Below, piece by piece: positions 38,734 to 46,744 of a stretch of DNA of 54,671 nucleotides (position 1 is its first letter; the number at the start of each line of letters is the position of its first letter). The notes beneath the pieces were generated by a model, which was given only the letters and a program-made list of their open reading frames with translations, did no database searches and had not been told where the DNA came from. The translations under genes were made by a program, and so were the position numbers. Source of the stretch: an uncultured Lachnospiraceae bacterium (GTDB lineage Bacteria; Bacillota; Clostridia; Lachnospirales; Lachnospiraceae); contig CANSTU010000013.1 of NCBI GenBank assembly GCA_947650005.1, positions 1 through 54,671 on the forward strand, written 5' to 3'.

Positions 38734-38811
38734 TCGTTCCACCGACCAAAGCGACACGATTACTCTTAACACCAGAGGTTTCCCATCTGATAAATCTATC
38801 ATATCAGATGG
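38727..38811 (+). terminator. Two hairpins behind the 53-aa RHH gene
   Basis: AGAGTAATCG (38727-38736) pairs with CGATTACTCT (38757-38766), with loop containing CCACCGACCAA. A second stem CCATCTGATA/TATCAGATGG follows (38783-38792, 38802-38811). The first corresponds in position and loop sequence to the hairpin at 39119-39156. Confidence 0.7.
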
Positions 38812-38851
38812 AGAGACTTCTTTCAACCAAAAATTGAAAGGAGTTTTTATC

Positions 38852-38882
38852 GTGGCCAGAATTAAGGATGTGTTGAAAAAGG
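38852..38882 (+). repeat. Repeated gene-start segment, copy R2
   Basis: 31 nt that match R1 with two changes and R3 with two, preceded by GAAAGGAGTTTTTATC (38836-38851), identical to the bases before R3. The frame opened by GTG 38852 runs on through the next unit without meaning, so this is a duplicated gene start. Confidence 0.85.
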
Positions 38883-38885
38883 GGC

Positions 38886-38927
38886 TTGACATGTTTCTAG
38901 TAACATGCTATTCTGTTTCTAGTAACA
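38886..38927 (+). promoter_or_regulatory. Promoter with two 14-bp operator repeats
   Basis: TTGACA (38886-38891), 17 nt, TATTCT (38909-38914). TGTTTCTAGTAACA occurs at 38892-38905 and 38914-38927, 22 bp apart (two helical turns), each with TGTT/AACA ends. An RHH protein bound to both would cover the promoter. Confidence 0.8.
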
Positions 38928-38946
38928 AGAAAGGAGGGAAAGATAA

Positions 38947-39120
38947 ATTTCACCTAAAAGTCGAGCCGATTATTTCAGAGAGCGGAGAAAAAAAACAAGT
39001 GCTTTTTATGCGGAAGTCGATACTGAAAAGTTGGGAAAACTTGAAGAAAAGTTGACGGAGCAGGGCAAAAGTAAAAAGCAATGGCTTGACGAAAAAATCG
39101 ACGAGGAACTAAAAGAATAG
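38947..39120 (+). CDS. RHH-like protein with apparent ATT start codon, 57 aa
   Basis: The frame begins directly after an in-frame TAA (38944-38946) with ATT TCA CCT and reads SPKSRADYFRERRKKTSAFY, AEVDTEKLGKLEEKLTEQGK, SKKQWLDEKIDEELKE. GGAGGG lies 8 nt before ATT 38947. There is no ATG, GTG or TTG until after the conserved N-terminal region. Arm, helix, turn and helix fit the Arc/omega RHH group. ATT initiation is rare, known for infC, and would keep expression low. Confidence 0.7.
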   Translation: MSPKSRADYFRERRKKTSAFYAEVDTEKLGKLEEKLTEQGKSKKQWLDEKIDEELKE

Positions 39121-39209
39121 AGCAATCGACCACCTACCAAGTAAACCGATTGCTCTACAGCTACACACACCAAAAGGAGTATGCGTATTTATTGTATCTC
39201 CTTTTGGTG
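39119..39209 (+). terminator. Two hairpins behind the ATT-start RHH gene
   Basis: AGAGCAATCG (39119-39128) pairs with CGATTGCTCT (39147-39156), with loop containing CCACCTACCAA. Compared with 38727, one T-A pair has become C-G, keeping the stem. A second stem CACCAAAAGGAG/CTCCTTTTGGTG follows (39168-39179, 39198-39209). Confidence 0.7.
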
Positions 39210-39240
39210 CGCTTGTCAAACATCGAAAGGAGTTTTTATC

Positions 39241-39441
39241 GTGGCAAGAATTAAGGATGTATTGAAAAAGGCAGAAACCGTTAGAGTCTCACAAAGATAT
39301 GCTATAAGCTGTGCGCAGGTGGCGGAGATATACCAAGGTTCGGGAGGCTGGTATACGGCTATCTGTAATGGGTTTAAGATCGGGTATATGCAGGGCATGA
39401 AAGCCGCCAAAGCTGAAATGAGGAAAGGGGGTATAGCATGA
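39241..39441 (+). CDS. Hypothetical protein, 66 aa, intact copy of the repeated gene start
   Basis: MARIKDVLKKAETVRVSQRY, then AISCAQVAEIYQGSGGWYTA and a C-terminal helix. GTG 39241 follows AAAGGAG. Its first 31 nt (R3) recur at 38473 and 38852. It ends in an ATGA overlap with the Rha-type gene, so both belong to one operon. Not recognised. Confidence 0.65.
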   Translation: MARIKDVLKKAETVRVSQRYAISCAQVAEIYQGSGGWYTAICNGFKIGYMQGMKAAKAEMRKGGIA

Positions 39442-40232
39442 TGAAGAAGCAGATTGAGCAGGTATTGGACAGCCGCGAAGTGGCAGAGATGATGGAAAAG
39501 AAACATTATAATTTAATCCGTGACATAAAAGGATATACAGAAGAACTTAACGAACTCGAAATTGAGGCGGTTGATTTCTTCCGGGAAAGTACCTACAGGG
39601 ACAGCAAAGGCGAGACACGCCCTTGCTATGACGTGACCAAGAAAGGCTGTGAGTTCATCGCCCACAAGCTCACAGGCATCAAGGGCACAGAGTTCACAGC
39701 CCGGTACGTCAACCGTTTCCACGACATGGAGGATGTACTCCGGGAGGAAGGGGCGGGAGGGAAGATTCCCCGGCCGGAGTCCCTGGCGTCCGTCAATAAC
39801 GCGGTGAAGATACTCACACCGCTTCTCCAGCAGGCCGGGTGTACAGCCGAGATACAGCTCCTTGCGGCGAGGACGCTCTACGAGAAGGCCGGTATATCCA
39901 TCCCCCTGGAAATTAAGGCGGATAAGCACTACGTGGACACGGTACATATTGCCAGACATGTGGGACTCTACTATCAGAGCTCCGGGAAGCCTGCCGACAA
40001 AGCAGTAAACGAGATCATCCGACGGCTCGACCTACCGGAATCCATGTATACAGAAACCTGGGAGAGCAAAGGGAACTGGCAGGGTGCGGTTAGGAAATAC
40101 GACGAGGCTGTGATCGGGATGGTGGCGAAGTGGTACTGCGAGAACGGATATCCCCGTGATATAGAGTACACGCAGGTCGATGGGCAGAAAAAGTGCTACC
40201 ATGTAATGTGGCGGAATAGGGAAGTAGCATAG
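39438..40232 (+). CDS. Rha-family phage regulatory protein, 264 aa
   Basis: The N-terminal Rha domain (about 8-95) shows LDSREVAEMMEKKHYNLIRD, FFRESTYRDSKGETRPCYDV and TKKGCEFIAHKLTGIKGTEF, then YVNRFHDME. The C-terminal half is a phage antirepressor-type helical domain. Rha proteins interfere with lysogeny when expressed. Here it sits inside the structural operon behind the RHH array, which may keep it off. Confidence 0.85.
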   Translation: MMKKQIEQVLDSREVAEMMEKKHYNLIRDIKGYTEELNELEIEAVDFFRESTYRDSKGETRPCYDVTKKGCEFIAHKLTGIKGTEFTARYVNRFHDMEDVLREEGAGGKIPRPESLASVNNAVKILTPLLQQAGCTAEIQLLAARTLYEKAGISIPLEIKADKHYVDTVHIARHVGLYYQSSGKPADKAVNEIIRRLDLPESMYTETWESKGNWQGAVRKYDEAVIGMVAKWYCENGYPRDIEYTQVDGQKKCYHVMWRNREVA

Positions 40233-40243
40233 AACGATATGAC

Positions 40244-40272
40244 AAGAACGCTCCAGACGGAGCGTTCTTTTT
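40244..40272 (+). terminator. Terminator closing the inserted cargo region
   Basis: AAGAACGCTCC (40244-40254) and GGAGCGTTCTT (40259-40269) form a perfect 11-bp stem with a 4-nt loop and TTTTT. It separates the cargo genes from the protease gene, although the late operon must be read through. Confidence 0.85.
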
Positions 40273-40305
40273 GTGCATATTTTTTAAAAAGGTGGTAAGA
40301 AACAA

Positions 40306-41019
40306 ATGGGTTTGGTGAATCATGAGTACAAAAGACTGCAGTTTAAATTAGATAGCTATATCGAAGAAGAGGGCATTTTTTCTGGGTATGGCGCTGTGTT
40401 TTCCAACATAGATTCCGGCGGGGATATCATTGAGCCAGGGGCTTTTGCAAAAACGTTGGCGGAAGGATGGGAGAGGGTGAAAATTCTTGCTCTCCATAAT
40501 GATTGTTGGCTGCCTATCGGGCGTCCGCTTGAACTGCGGGAGGACGTGAATGGCTTATTCTTGTCGGCAAAAATTTCCGATACCTCCATGGGGAAAGATA
40601 TAAAAGTACTATTGAAGGATGGTGTATTAAATGAGCTTTCCATCGGATACGATCCAGTTGTATTCGATTATGACGGGGACGGCATCCGGCACTTGCGGGA
40701 GGTAAAGCTTTGGGAGGTATCTATAGTTACATGGGCGATGAATCCAGAAGCCAAGATTACTGGGTACAAGTCCATGCAGGCTGCGGCAGAATACGCCCAA
40801 ACGGTTGGACAGGAACTACAGCAGGACATTAAGGCAGGCCGCAAGATAAGCGGGACACGTCTGAAATCATTGCAGGATGCCAGCCAGGCCATGAAACGGG
40901 CCAGTAAGATAATTGATACCGTTATCCGGGAGGCGGAATCTGAAAAAGGCAGGATCCCGGCGGAACAGAAAAAGGGCCTTCCCTCTATCGAGGAAGGCCG
41001 GATTGAAATTTTCTACTAG
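40306..41019 (+). CDS. HK97-type prohead protease, 237 aa
   Basis: FSGYGAVFSNIDSGGDIIEP, then GAFAKTL and ILALHNDCWLPIGRPLELRE (catalytic His in the ALHN motif), then LNELSIGYDP (catalytic Ser) and WEVSIVTWAMNPEA are the hallmarks. It cleaves the scaffold part from capsid subunits during head maturation. It lies right before the capsid gene. Confidence 0.93.
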   Translation: MGLVNHEYKRLQFKLDSYIEEEGIFSGYGAVFSNIDSGGDIIEPGAFAKTLAEGWERVKILALHNDCWLPIGRPLELREDVNGLFLSAKISDTSMGKDIKVLLKDGVLNELSIGYDPVVFDYDGDGIRHLREVKLWEVSIVTWAMNPEAKITGYKSMQAAAEYAQTVGQELQQDIKAGRKISGTRLKSLQDASQAMKRASKIIDTVIREAESEKGRIPAEQKKGLPSIEEGRIEIFY

Positions 41020-41029
41020 GAGGAGAGAA

Positions 41030-42667
41030 ATGTCAAGAAAGAAGTATGTGAACAGAAAGGCGAGAAGGAGTGCAACCAAGTCCATGAAAACGAGTTTCGG
41101 GGATCTGCAGGAGATGATTAAAGCTGCGGTGAAAGAAGCCATGGACGAGGACGCGGAAAAAGCGGGGGAAGCCATGGAGGAAGATACCGATACTACGGCG
41201 GCAGAGATTGTGGAAGCTGCCATTGACGCCGTGAATAAGAGTCGAAAAGATGGGGAGGGGATCCGCGAGGAGGACGCGGCGGATCTTCTTGCTGCGGTGA
41301 TGGATGGCGAAGAGGGCAAGGGAGAAGATACTATCGATGTGGGTGCACTTCTGGAAGAGGCCGTGGAAGCTGCCAATGAAAAAAGAAAATCAGAGAAAGC
41401 GGATGAAATCAGTGATGGGGATGTGGCGGACATCCTGGACGCGGTGACTGAGATTATGGGGGAAGAGGAGCCGGAAGAGGAAGAGAAGGGCAGGAAATCC
41501 GCTCAGTTGCCTGCAAGGGAAAGGAAACAGTACTTGATGGGAAGACAGGGAAGAACGGTACAGAGGAAATACAGTAATATCTACATGCCCCAGGCCGCAG
41601 ATCAGGCTAGACAGCAGAAAACGGTCCCGGCAGACATACGGCTGGCCCGGGCCATTAAATGTATTGATGTGTGGGGACGCCAGGATCCGGAGCGCGCGGC
41701 CTATTTCGCACAGAAAAACTATGTAGACGTGGATATGGCCCGGGAGTTTAAAGCCCTGTCTGTAACGGGCCCAACGTATGGCGGATACCTGATCCCTGAG
41801 GTCTACATGGATGACATTATTGAAATGCTGTACCCTAAAACAGTCATTTTTGAGTTGGGCGCCCAGAAGGTACCGTTGGACAGGGGCAACCTTAATATCC
41901 CTAAGATGACGGCTGGGACAAGGGCAACATGGGGCGGTGAACAGCGGAAGATCACCAAGACAGAACCTAAGTTTGGGAATATCAAGTTGTCGGCAAAAAG
42001 GCTCGGGGCCATTGTGCCGCAGACCAAGGAACTGTTGATGAGCACTAGTTATTCCGCGGATGCAATGTTCGCTAATGACCTCACCCGTCGGATGCAACTT
42101 GGGCTAGATTATGGCGGCCTGTACGGTACGGGCGGGGAGTTCATGCCCCTGGGTATCTATAATAATAAGGACGTGGAAAAGGTGGACGTTACCAAGCTGG
42201 ACGCCTCGTGCGCTACAGCAGACGGGGCTATTACCGCCGACTTCCCGGTGTATCTGCGCTCTATCGTGATGCAGAAGAATGTGGATGACCAGAAACTGGG
42301 CTGGGTTTTCAACTCCATGCTGGAAGGCCTGCTGATGAACATGAAGACCGATACGGGGACGTATATCTATCGGGACGAAATGCAGTCAGGAAAGCTTCTG
42401 GGTGCTCCGTACAGGATATCTAACCAGATTCCCGTTTCGAACAATAAGACGGAACTGTTTTTCGGGAATTGGGCGGACCTTCTCATCGGGGATCAGATGG
42501 GGATGGAAACATACACGACCCTGGAAGGGAGCTGGGTAGATGACGAAGGCCAGACCCATAACGCTTTTGAAGAAAACTTGGTGGCGACACGGGCAACCAT
42601 GTATGACGATATCGCAGTGCGTCACGAAGAATCGTTCATTGTGGCCCATAAAATCAAGGTGATGTAA
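41030..42667 (+). CDS. HK97-fold major capsid protein with N-terminal scaffold domain, 545 aa
   Basis: The first about 230 residues are highly charged and acidic (MEEDTDTTAAEIVEAAIDAV; EEEPEEEEKGRKS), longer than the usual delta domain, and should be removed by the protease. The mature part starts around VTGPTYGGYLIPEVYMDDII and has KVPLDRGNLNIPKMTAGTRA and VAHKIKVM at the end, as in HK97-fold capsids. AGGAGGAGAGAA precedes ATG 41030. Confidence 0.92.
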   Translation: MSRKKYVNRKARRSATKSMKTSFGDLQEMIKAAVKEAMDEDAEKAGEAMEEDTDTTAAEIVEAAIDAVNKSRKDGEGIREEDAADLLAAVMDGEEGKGEDTIDVGALLEEAVEAANEKRKSEKADEISDGDVADILDAVTEIMGEEEPEEEEKGRKSAQLPARERKQYLMGRQGRTVQRKYSNIYMPQAADQARQQKTVPADIRLARAIKCIDVWGRQDPERAAYFAQKNYVDVDMAREFKALSVTGPTYGGYLIPEVYMDDIIEMLYPKTVIFELGAQKVPLDRGNLNIPKMTAGTRATWGGEQRKITKTEPKFGNIKLSAKRLGAIVPQTKELLMSTSYSADAMFANDLTRRMQLGLDYGGLYGTGGEFMPLGIYNNKDVEKVDVTKLDASCATADGAITADFPVYLRSIVMQKNVDDQKLGWVFNSMLEGLLMNMKTDTGTYIYRDEMQSGKLLGAPYRISNQIPVSNNKTELFFGNWADLLIGDQMGMETYTTLEGSWVDDEGQTHNAFEENLVATRATMYDDIAVRHEESFIVAHKIKVM

Positions 42668-42706
42668 GAGGCAGATTAATGCCATACGGATTTGGAGGTA
42701 TTATCC

Positions 42707-43084
42707 ATGAAAAGAGAATTGTTTGAAAATGTGAAAGTAATCCCCGGCGGAACCGCGGTTGTGATCGACCGCTCCGGTTTCCTTTCGGCCATAATTGGCG
42801 CGGCTGTTGCTGCACCGGAAGACGGAAAAGAGGCGAGTCTAAAAAAGCTGTCTTTCACCGTTACGCACGCGGATGCGGAGGATGGGGAATATACCCCAGT
42901 GGACGATCCTTACATCGGGATTAACGGCCCGCTAAAGGAGATTAGCATATCCGAGGGCGAGACTGCAAACGTGGAAATTGACTTGCTGGGATGCAAGCGG
43001 TATCTCAAAATTACGCCTTCCACGGATGCGGCAGCAGTGGGTTATGCTGTCGTGTTGGGCGATCCGGAAAAGGCGCCTGTCTGA
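42707..43084 (+). CDS. Head decoration-like protein, 125 aa
   Basis: A beta-rich protein (KVIPGGTAVVIDRSGFLSAI; SISEGETANVEIDLLGCKRY, then LKITPSTDAAAVGYAVVLGD) directly behind the capsid gene. Size, content and place suggest a capsid-associated structural protein. No firm family call. Confidence 0.55.
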   Translation: MKRELFENVKVIPGGTAVVIDRSGFLSAIIGAAVAAPEDGKEASLKKLSFTVTHADAEDGEYTPVDDPYIGINGPLKEISISEGETANVEIDLLGCKRYLKITPSTDAAAVGYAVVLGDPEKAPV

Positions 43085-43097
43085 AAGGGAGGGGCAT

Positions 43098-43235
43098 ATG
43101 GTTAGATATTACAGAGGAACGCAAAAAAAGCCGTTGAAAAAGAATGGAAAAGAAAAAGAGGCGCAGATAGTTTCCAAAGAAAAACGTCCTGCAGCGGAGA
43201 ACAAGATGAAGGCCAGGCCGCTGGAAGATAAATAA
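43098..43235 (+). CDS. Lysine-rich small protein, 45 aa
   Basis: MVRYYRGTQKKPLKKNGKEK, then a basic tail. GGGAGGGG precedes ATG 43098. Small basic proteins between capsid and connector genes are common; no function known. Confidence 0.5.
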   Translation: MVRYYRGTQKKPLKKNGKEKEAQIVSKEKRPAAENKMKARPLEDK

Positions 43236-43319
43236 TGTTTCTGGGGGATGTGTTTCAAGCCCCCAATTATGGATTGACATGACATGGCAGGCCCGTTCTG
43301 CCATATGCGGGGAATAAGG

Positions 43320-43961
43320 ATGACAGAAAAAAATCTTCGGGAAAACGCATTGACCACGCTGGAAGATATGTTGGAATTTATGGGCATGGACGGGGAAGAT
43401 ACGCCGCAGGCCGTAAAAAATAATATCATCCGCTTGATCAATGCGGCATCTTCCTATATAGAGGCCGTAACCGGGCGAAAGTTCAGGAAGCAGCGGTATA
43501 CAGAAAAGCATTTTGCAAGCGGGTATCAGGAACTATGTGTGGATCAGTACCCGGTCATTTCTGTGGAAAGCGTGAGGGATGATGCCGGGAATATAGTCCG
43601 GGATTTTGAGATAACGGGCAGCGGTGAATACGGGGTTCTTTTTAGGGACCAGGGATGGGGGATAAAGGGGTACCGTTCTGGGCTGGCTGATGATGTACAT
43701 CTTAAAAGCAGGTACCTCACTGTGGAATATACCGCCGGTTATGTGCTGCCCAAGGACGCCACGCAGGAGGAACCGGAAACACTGCCTTATGACCTTCAGA
43801 TGATTGTCTGGCAGATTGTACAGCAGCAGTGGGGGCTTGCCAAGAATGGGGCGAACGGACTTGCCGCGTTCTCTATTTCGGATGTGAGCTGGACATTTGA
43901 CAAAGAACTGGGCGCCCAGGTGCAGGATATCATAAATTGCTATAAAAGGACTGAATGCTAA
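43320..43961 (+). CDS. Head-tail connector, gp6-like, 213 aa
   Basis: IIRLINAASSYIEAVTGRKF, then RKQRYTEKHFASG and YDLQMIVWQIVQQQWGLAKN follow the HK97 gp6/SPP1 gp15 connector pattern. It would form the ring below the portal. ATG 43320 is taken as start; an in-frame ATG 43284 is possible. Confidence 0.8.
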   Translation: MTEKNLRENALTTLEDMLEFMGMDGEDTPQAVKNNIIRLINAASSYIEAVTGRKFRKQRYTEKHFASGYQELCVDQYPVISVESVRDDAGNIVRDFEITGSGEYGVLFRDQGWGIKGYRSGLADDVHLKSRYLTVEYTAGYVLPKDATQEEPETLPYDLQMIVWQIVQQQWGLAKNGANGLAAFSISDVSWTFDKELGAQVQDIINCYKRTEC

Positions 43962-44707
43962 TGCAAATGAAGGATAATATATCCCCTGAGTTGGAACGGA
44001 TCAAAGGTGAACTGGAAAGACTGAATAAAGCTACAATACGAGTGGGAATCCAGTGCGGGAACGGGAAAAATGCCGATGGGAAAACTCAGAATACTCCCGC
44101 GGATATCTTAACCATTGCCGGCGTGCATGAATTTGGCGCGACCATTAAAGCCAAGAAAGTCAGTAACCTAGCTATCCCAATCGCTAAAAAGGCGATTGGG
44201 AAAAGCCCAAGGGATTTTGAGGGGCTGTTTTTTATCCGGTCGAAGGCCGGATATCTATACGGATGTATTGACCCAAAACGCAGAGGGAAGCAAAAGGCAT
44301 CTGGGCGCCCCAAAACAATGAAGCCTCAAAACAAAAAACCTCAAAACGGAAAGTCTGAAATGAATGACAGGGATGAAGATATAGAGTATCTTTTCATCCT
44401 ATTTCCTTCAGTGGATATTCCTGAGAGAAGTTTTATCCGCGCCGGATATGACGCGAATAAAAACACATTGGAAGCGGCGTGCCGAAAGGCTCTGGAAGGC
44501 ATCCTGTTTTCCGGATGGGATGCTTGGAAAGCTGCGAATCATATTGGTACCACTGCCGTAGGGTGCATCCAAATGTACCTTAATACCCCGAGCAATTTTA
44601 AGCCTAAGGGAATCATTACGCGGGCAACCACAAATTGGCCAAATAGTCCCTTGATAGAAAGCGCACGGCTTAGAAATTCCATTACATATATTATTGAAGG
44701 AATCTAA
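43955..44707 (+). CDS. Tail completion / virion morphogenesis protein, 250 aa
   Basis: ADILTIAGVHEFGATIKAKK, then SVDIPERSFIRAGYDAN are the G-x-x-HEFG and PERSF motifs of the gpG/HK97-gp10-like tail completion proteins. A Lys/Asn-rich insert (about 110-135: KTMKPQNKKPQNGKSEMNDR) makes it longer than usual. Overlaps the connector gene by 7 nt. Confidence 0.78.
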   Translation: MLMQMKDNISPELERIKGELERLNKATIRVGIQCGNGKNADGKTQNTPADILTIAGVHEFGATIKAKKVSNLAIPIAKKAIGKSPRDFEGLFFIRSKAGYLYGCIDPKRRGKQKASGRPKTMKPQNKKPQNGKSEMNDRDEDIEYLFILFPSVDIPERSFIRAGYDANKNTLEAACRKALEGILFSGWDAWKAANHIGTTAVGCIQMYLNTPSNFKPKGIITRATTNWPNSPLIESARLRNSITYIIEGI

Positions 44708-44710
44708 GAT

Positions 44711-45085
44711 ATGAATGAAGCATTTCAATATGCCCGCCCGATGATTCCGGAAGGGCTGATGCACGGGATGTTCGACGTCCGCAGAAAGAATGGTCGATAT
44801 GATACCAATAACGGCGGCCAGTGGATTCCGGGGGAAGAAGAACGTATTCCTTTCCAAGGCGTTATTCTGCCTGTAACGAGCCGGGATCTGATGCGGGAGA
44901 ACATAGGAACTTATGGGGTGTATAGCCAGAAGGTCTATACCAATGGATACAGCCTGGCGGTCGGGGCGCAGATGTATGATCCTCTGGATGATACAACCTA
45001 CACCGTGAGGCAGGAATTGGGACATAACTCAATCCACCCCCAAAAACGGTATCTGATTGAGGCCAAGGAAGGGGCAGCCGAATGA
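44711..45085 (+). CDS. Head closure / neck protein, 124 aa
   Basis: GGQWIPGEEERIPFQGVILP and YTNGYSLAVGAQMYDPLDDT suggest a small beta-barrel head-closure protein. Placed between connector and tail completion genes, as in other contractile-tail phages. Assignment mainly from position. Confidence 0.6.
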   Translation: MNEAFQYARPMIPEGLMHGMFDVRRKNGRYDTNNGGQWIPGEEERIPFQGVILPVTSRDLMRENIGTYGVYSQKVYTNGYSLAVGAQMYDPLDDTTYTVRQELGHNSIHPQKRYLIEAKEGAAE

Positions 45086-45606
45086 GAGCAAAAGAAGTGA
45101 GGAATATCATTATTCGCCAGCTTACGGAGTACCTTAATGCAGAAGTATACCGCGCGGGGCAGATATCGCCGGAAGCCGCGCCCCCTTATGTGGTATATAG
45201 TATTACGTCTCCCTATATACCGGATGCAACGATGGGGCATATGGAGGCGGTAAGGGAAAACAATGGGACATATCTGTACCGCAAGGAGCGGGCAGGCATG
45301 TCCCTTTCTTTTACCGTCTGCAGCTGGAACAGGGCCGCAGCAGATGGGCAATATATCCTGGGGGAGGATGAGGCGATGGAGCTGGCGGAGCGTGCGCAGG
45401 GATGGTTTTTGCATGCTGGGCGTGCAGGATTGTCAGCCGGAGGGATTGTGGTGGAGGATGTAAATAACGTCCAGCAGCGCAACACCCTGATGGTGGATGA
45501 AGAAGCGAACAGATACGGTTTTGACGTCCTGGTGCGATACATACGCGAAGACAGGAAAGAAATAGGGACTGTTGAGGAAGCCATAACAAAAGGGAGAAAA
45601 AAGTAA
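45082..45606 (+). CDS. Neck/tail terminator protein, 174 aa
   Basis: PPYVVYSITSPYIPDATMGH, then LSFTVCSWNRAAADG and RYGFDVLVRYIREDR follow the pattern of phage neck terminator proteins (gp12-like). It would cap the tail before joining to the head. Starts in an overlap with the previous gene and is directly followed by the 40-nt leader of the sheath gene. Confidence 0.7.
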   Translation: MRAKEVRNIIIRQLTEYLNAEVYRAGQISPEAAPPYVVYSITSPYIPDATMGHMEAVRENNGTYLYRKERAGMSLSFTVCSWNRAAADGQYILGEDEAMELAERAQGWFLHAGRAGLSAGGIVVEDVNNVQQRNTLMVDEEANRYGFDVLVRYIREDRKEIGTVEEAITKGRKK

Positions 45607-45627
45607 AAGAATTTTAAATTTGTTACT

Positions 45628-45667
45628 CTCCCTGAGTTGTATGCGTGCTAAAGCGCGCAGATAGGAG
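45628..45667 (+). promoter_or_regulatory. 40-nt SD-pairing leader motif, copy 3 (tail sheath leader)
   Basis: CTCCC (45628-45632) against AGGAG (45663-45667), inner stem TGCGTGC-TAAA-GCGCGCA (45642-45659), start codon 6 nt beyond. Matches the galK copy in length, loop and spacing although the gene is of phage origin. An AT-rich tract (AATTTTAAATTTG) lies upstream in all three copies. Confidence 0.7.
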
Positions 45668-45673
45668 TCAAAG

Positions 45674-46729
45674 ATGAATGACGTAGTTGTCGTTGTGAAA
45701 AGGGACACGGCCCCACGGCCTGCTGAGGTGCTTGGTATCCTGATAGTACTGACAGACAGGAAGAGGGAACCGGTAACGTATACAAGCCTGGATACTGCCG
45801 CTGAAGGTCTGGGGAAGGAGAGCAACGGTTATAGAAAGGTTGAGGCATTGTTTGGGCAGGGGACGGCAGCGCCAACGCCGGACAAGCTGATCCAGCGCGT
45901 GGATGTAGTTGGGTTTGCGGACATTGAATCCCCGGAAAGCCTGATTGCCGCGATCAGGGATTATCAGGCCGTAAATGATGATTGGTATATCCTGCTTACA
46001 GACAGGTATGAAGAGGATTACATAAAAGCGCTGGCCGAATACGCATGTAAATCAGAACCCAGTGAGGCGGAGCTTAATTCCGGGGCCGAAGACCACCGGA
46101 AATTTTATTTTGCCCAGACGAGCCAAAAGGATTTGGAAGTGCCCTTTTCCAGGTCTGCGGTTATTTATACGGATAATCTGGATGGACATGCGGACGCCGC
46201 CTGGGTGGGGGCTGTGGGGCCATGGTACCCCGCCTATGTGACTTGGAAATTCAAGATGCCCGCGGGCCTGGACTGCCCGGCGCTTACCCAGAATGAAATG
46301 AATGGGTTGGAGAAAAACCATATCAATTTCGTAACCAATGAGTATAAGCGCTGCTACGTTAAGAATGGGACATGTACTGACGGGGAATGGATTGACACTG
46401 TGATAGGTGGAGACTGGATTGCGGAGGAAATACGCAGGAAAATCTATGATGTATTTCTGAAAAATCCTATCGTCCCATATACAGACGCCGGGTTCATCTT
46501 GATAGGGGCTGCAGTGCTGCAGGCGATGGATGCGGCTGTTAAGAACGGTATTATTGCAGAAGACCAGGGGACAAGATCCGGGATATACACAGTTAATATT
46601 CCTAAATGGGAAGATGCCACGGAAACGCAGCGGCGAAACCGGCAGATTCCGGACATTACGTGGGAGGCGCAGCTTACCGGGGCAGTCCATTCCGCAAAAA
46701 TAAAGGGCGCTCTGTCCGTGGGGCTGTAA
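45674..46729 (+). CDS. Contractile tail sheath protein, DUF3383 type, 351 aa
   Basis: MNDVVVVVKRDTAPRPAEVL, then DDWYILLTDRYEEDYIKALA and FVTNEYKRCYVKNGTCTDGE, WIDTVIGGDWIAEEI are typical of DUF3383 proteins, the tail sheath of myoviruses. It forms the outer tail cylinder that contracts at infection. Its presence shows that the prophage has a contractile tail. Translation may be controlled by the leader at 45628. Confidence 0.88.
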   Translation: MNDVVVVVKRDTAPRPAEVLGILIVLTDRKREPVTYTSLDTAAEGLGKESNGYRKVEALFGQGTAAPTPDKLIQRVDVVGFADIESPESLIAAIRDYQAVNDDWYILLTDRYEEDYIKALAEYACKSEPSEAELNSGAEDHRKFYFAQTSQKDLEVPFSRSAVIYTDNLDGHADAAWVGAVGPWYPAYVTWKFKMPAGLDCPALTQNEMNGLEKNHINFVTNEYKRCYVKNGTCTDGEWIDTVIGGDWIAEEIRRKIYDVFLKNPIVPYTDAGFILIGAAVLQAMDAAVKNGIIAEDQGTRSGIYTVNIPKWEDATETQRRNRQIPDITWEAQLTGAVHSAKIKGALSVGL

Positions 46730-46744
46730 AAGGAGGTTGAAGGA

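Noticed and set aside
38834-39055. 73-codon frame starting at repeat R2
   Set aside because: It is the duplicated start of the 66-aa gene running on through a promoter and an RHH gene in the wrong frame.
38473-39271. CRISPR-like array from the three 31-nt repeats
   Set aside because: Spacing is about 380 bp with genes between the repeats, and the repeats are coding; not a CRISPR pattern.
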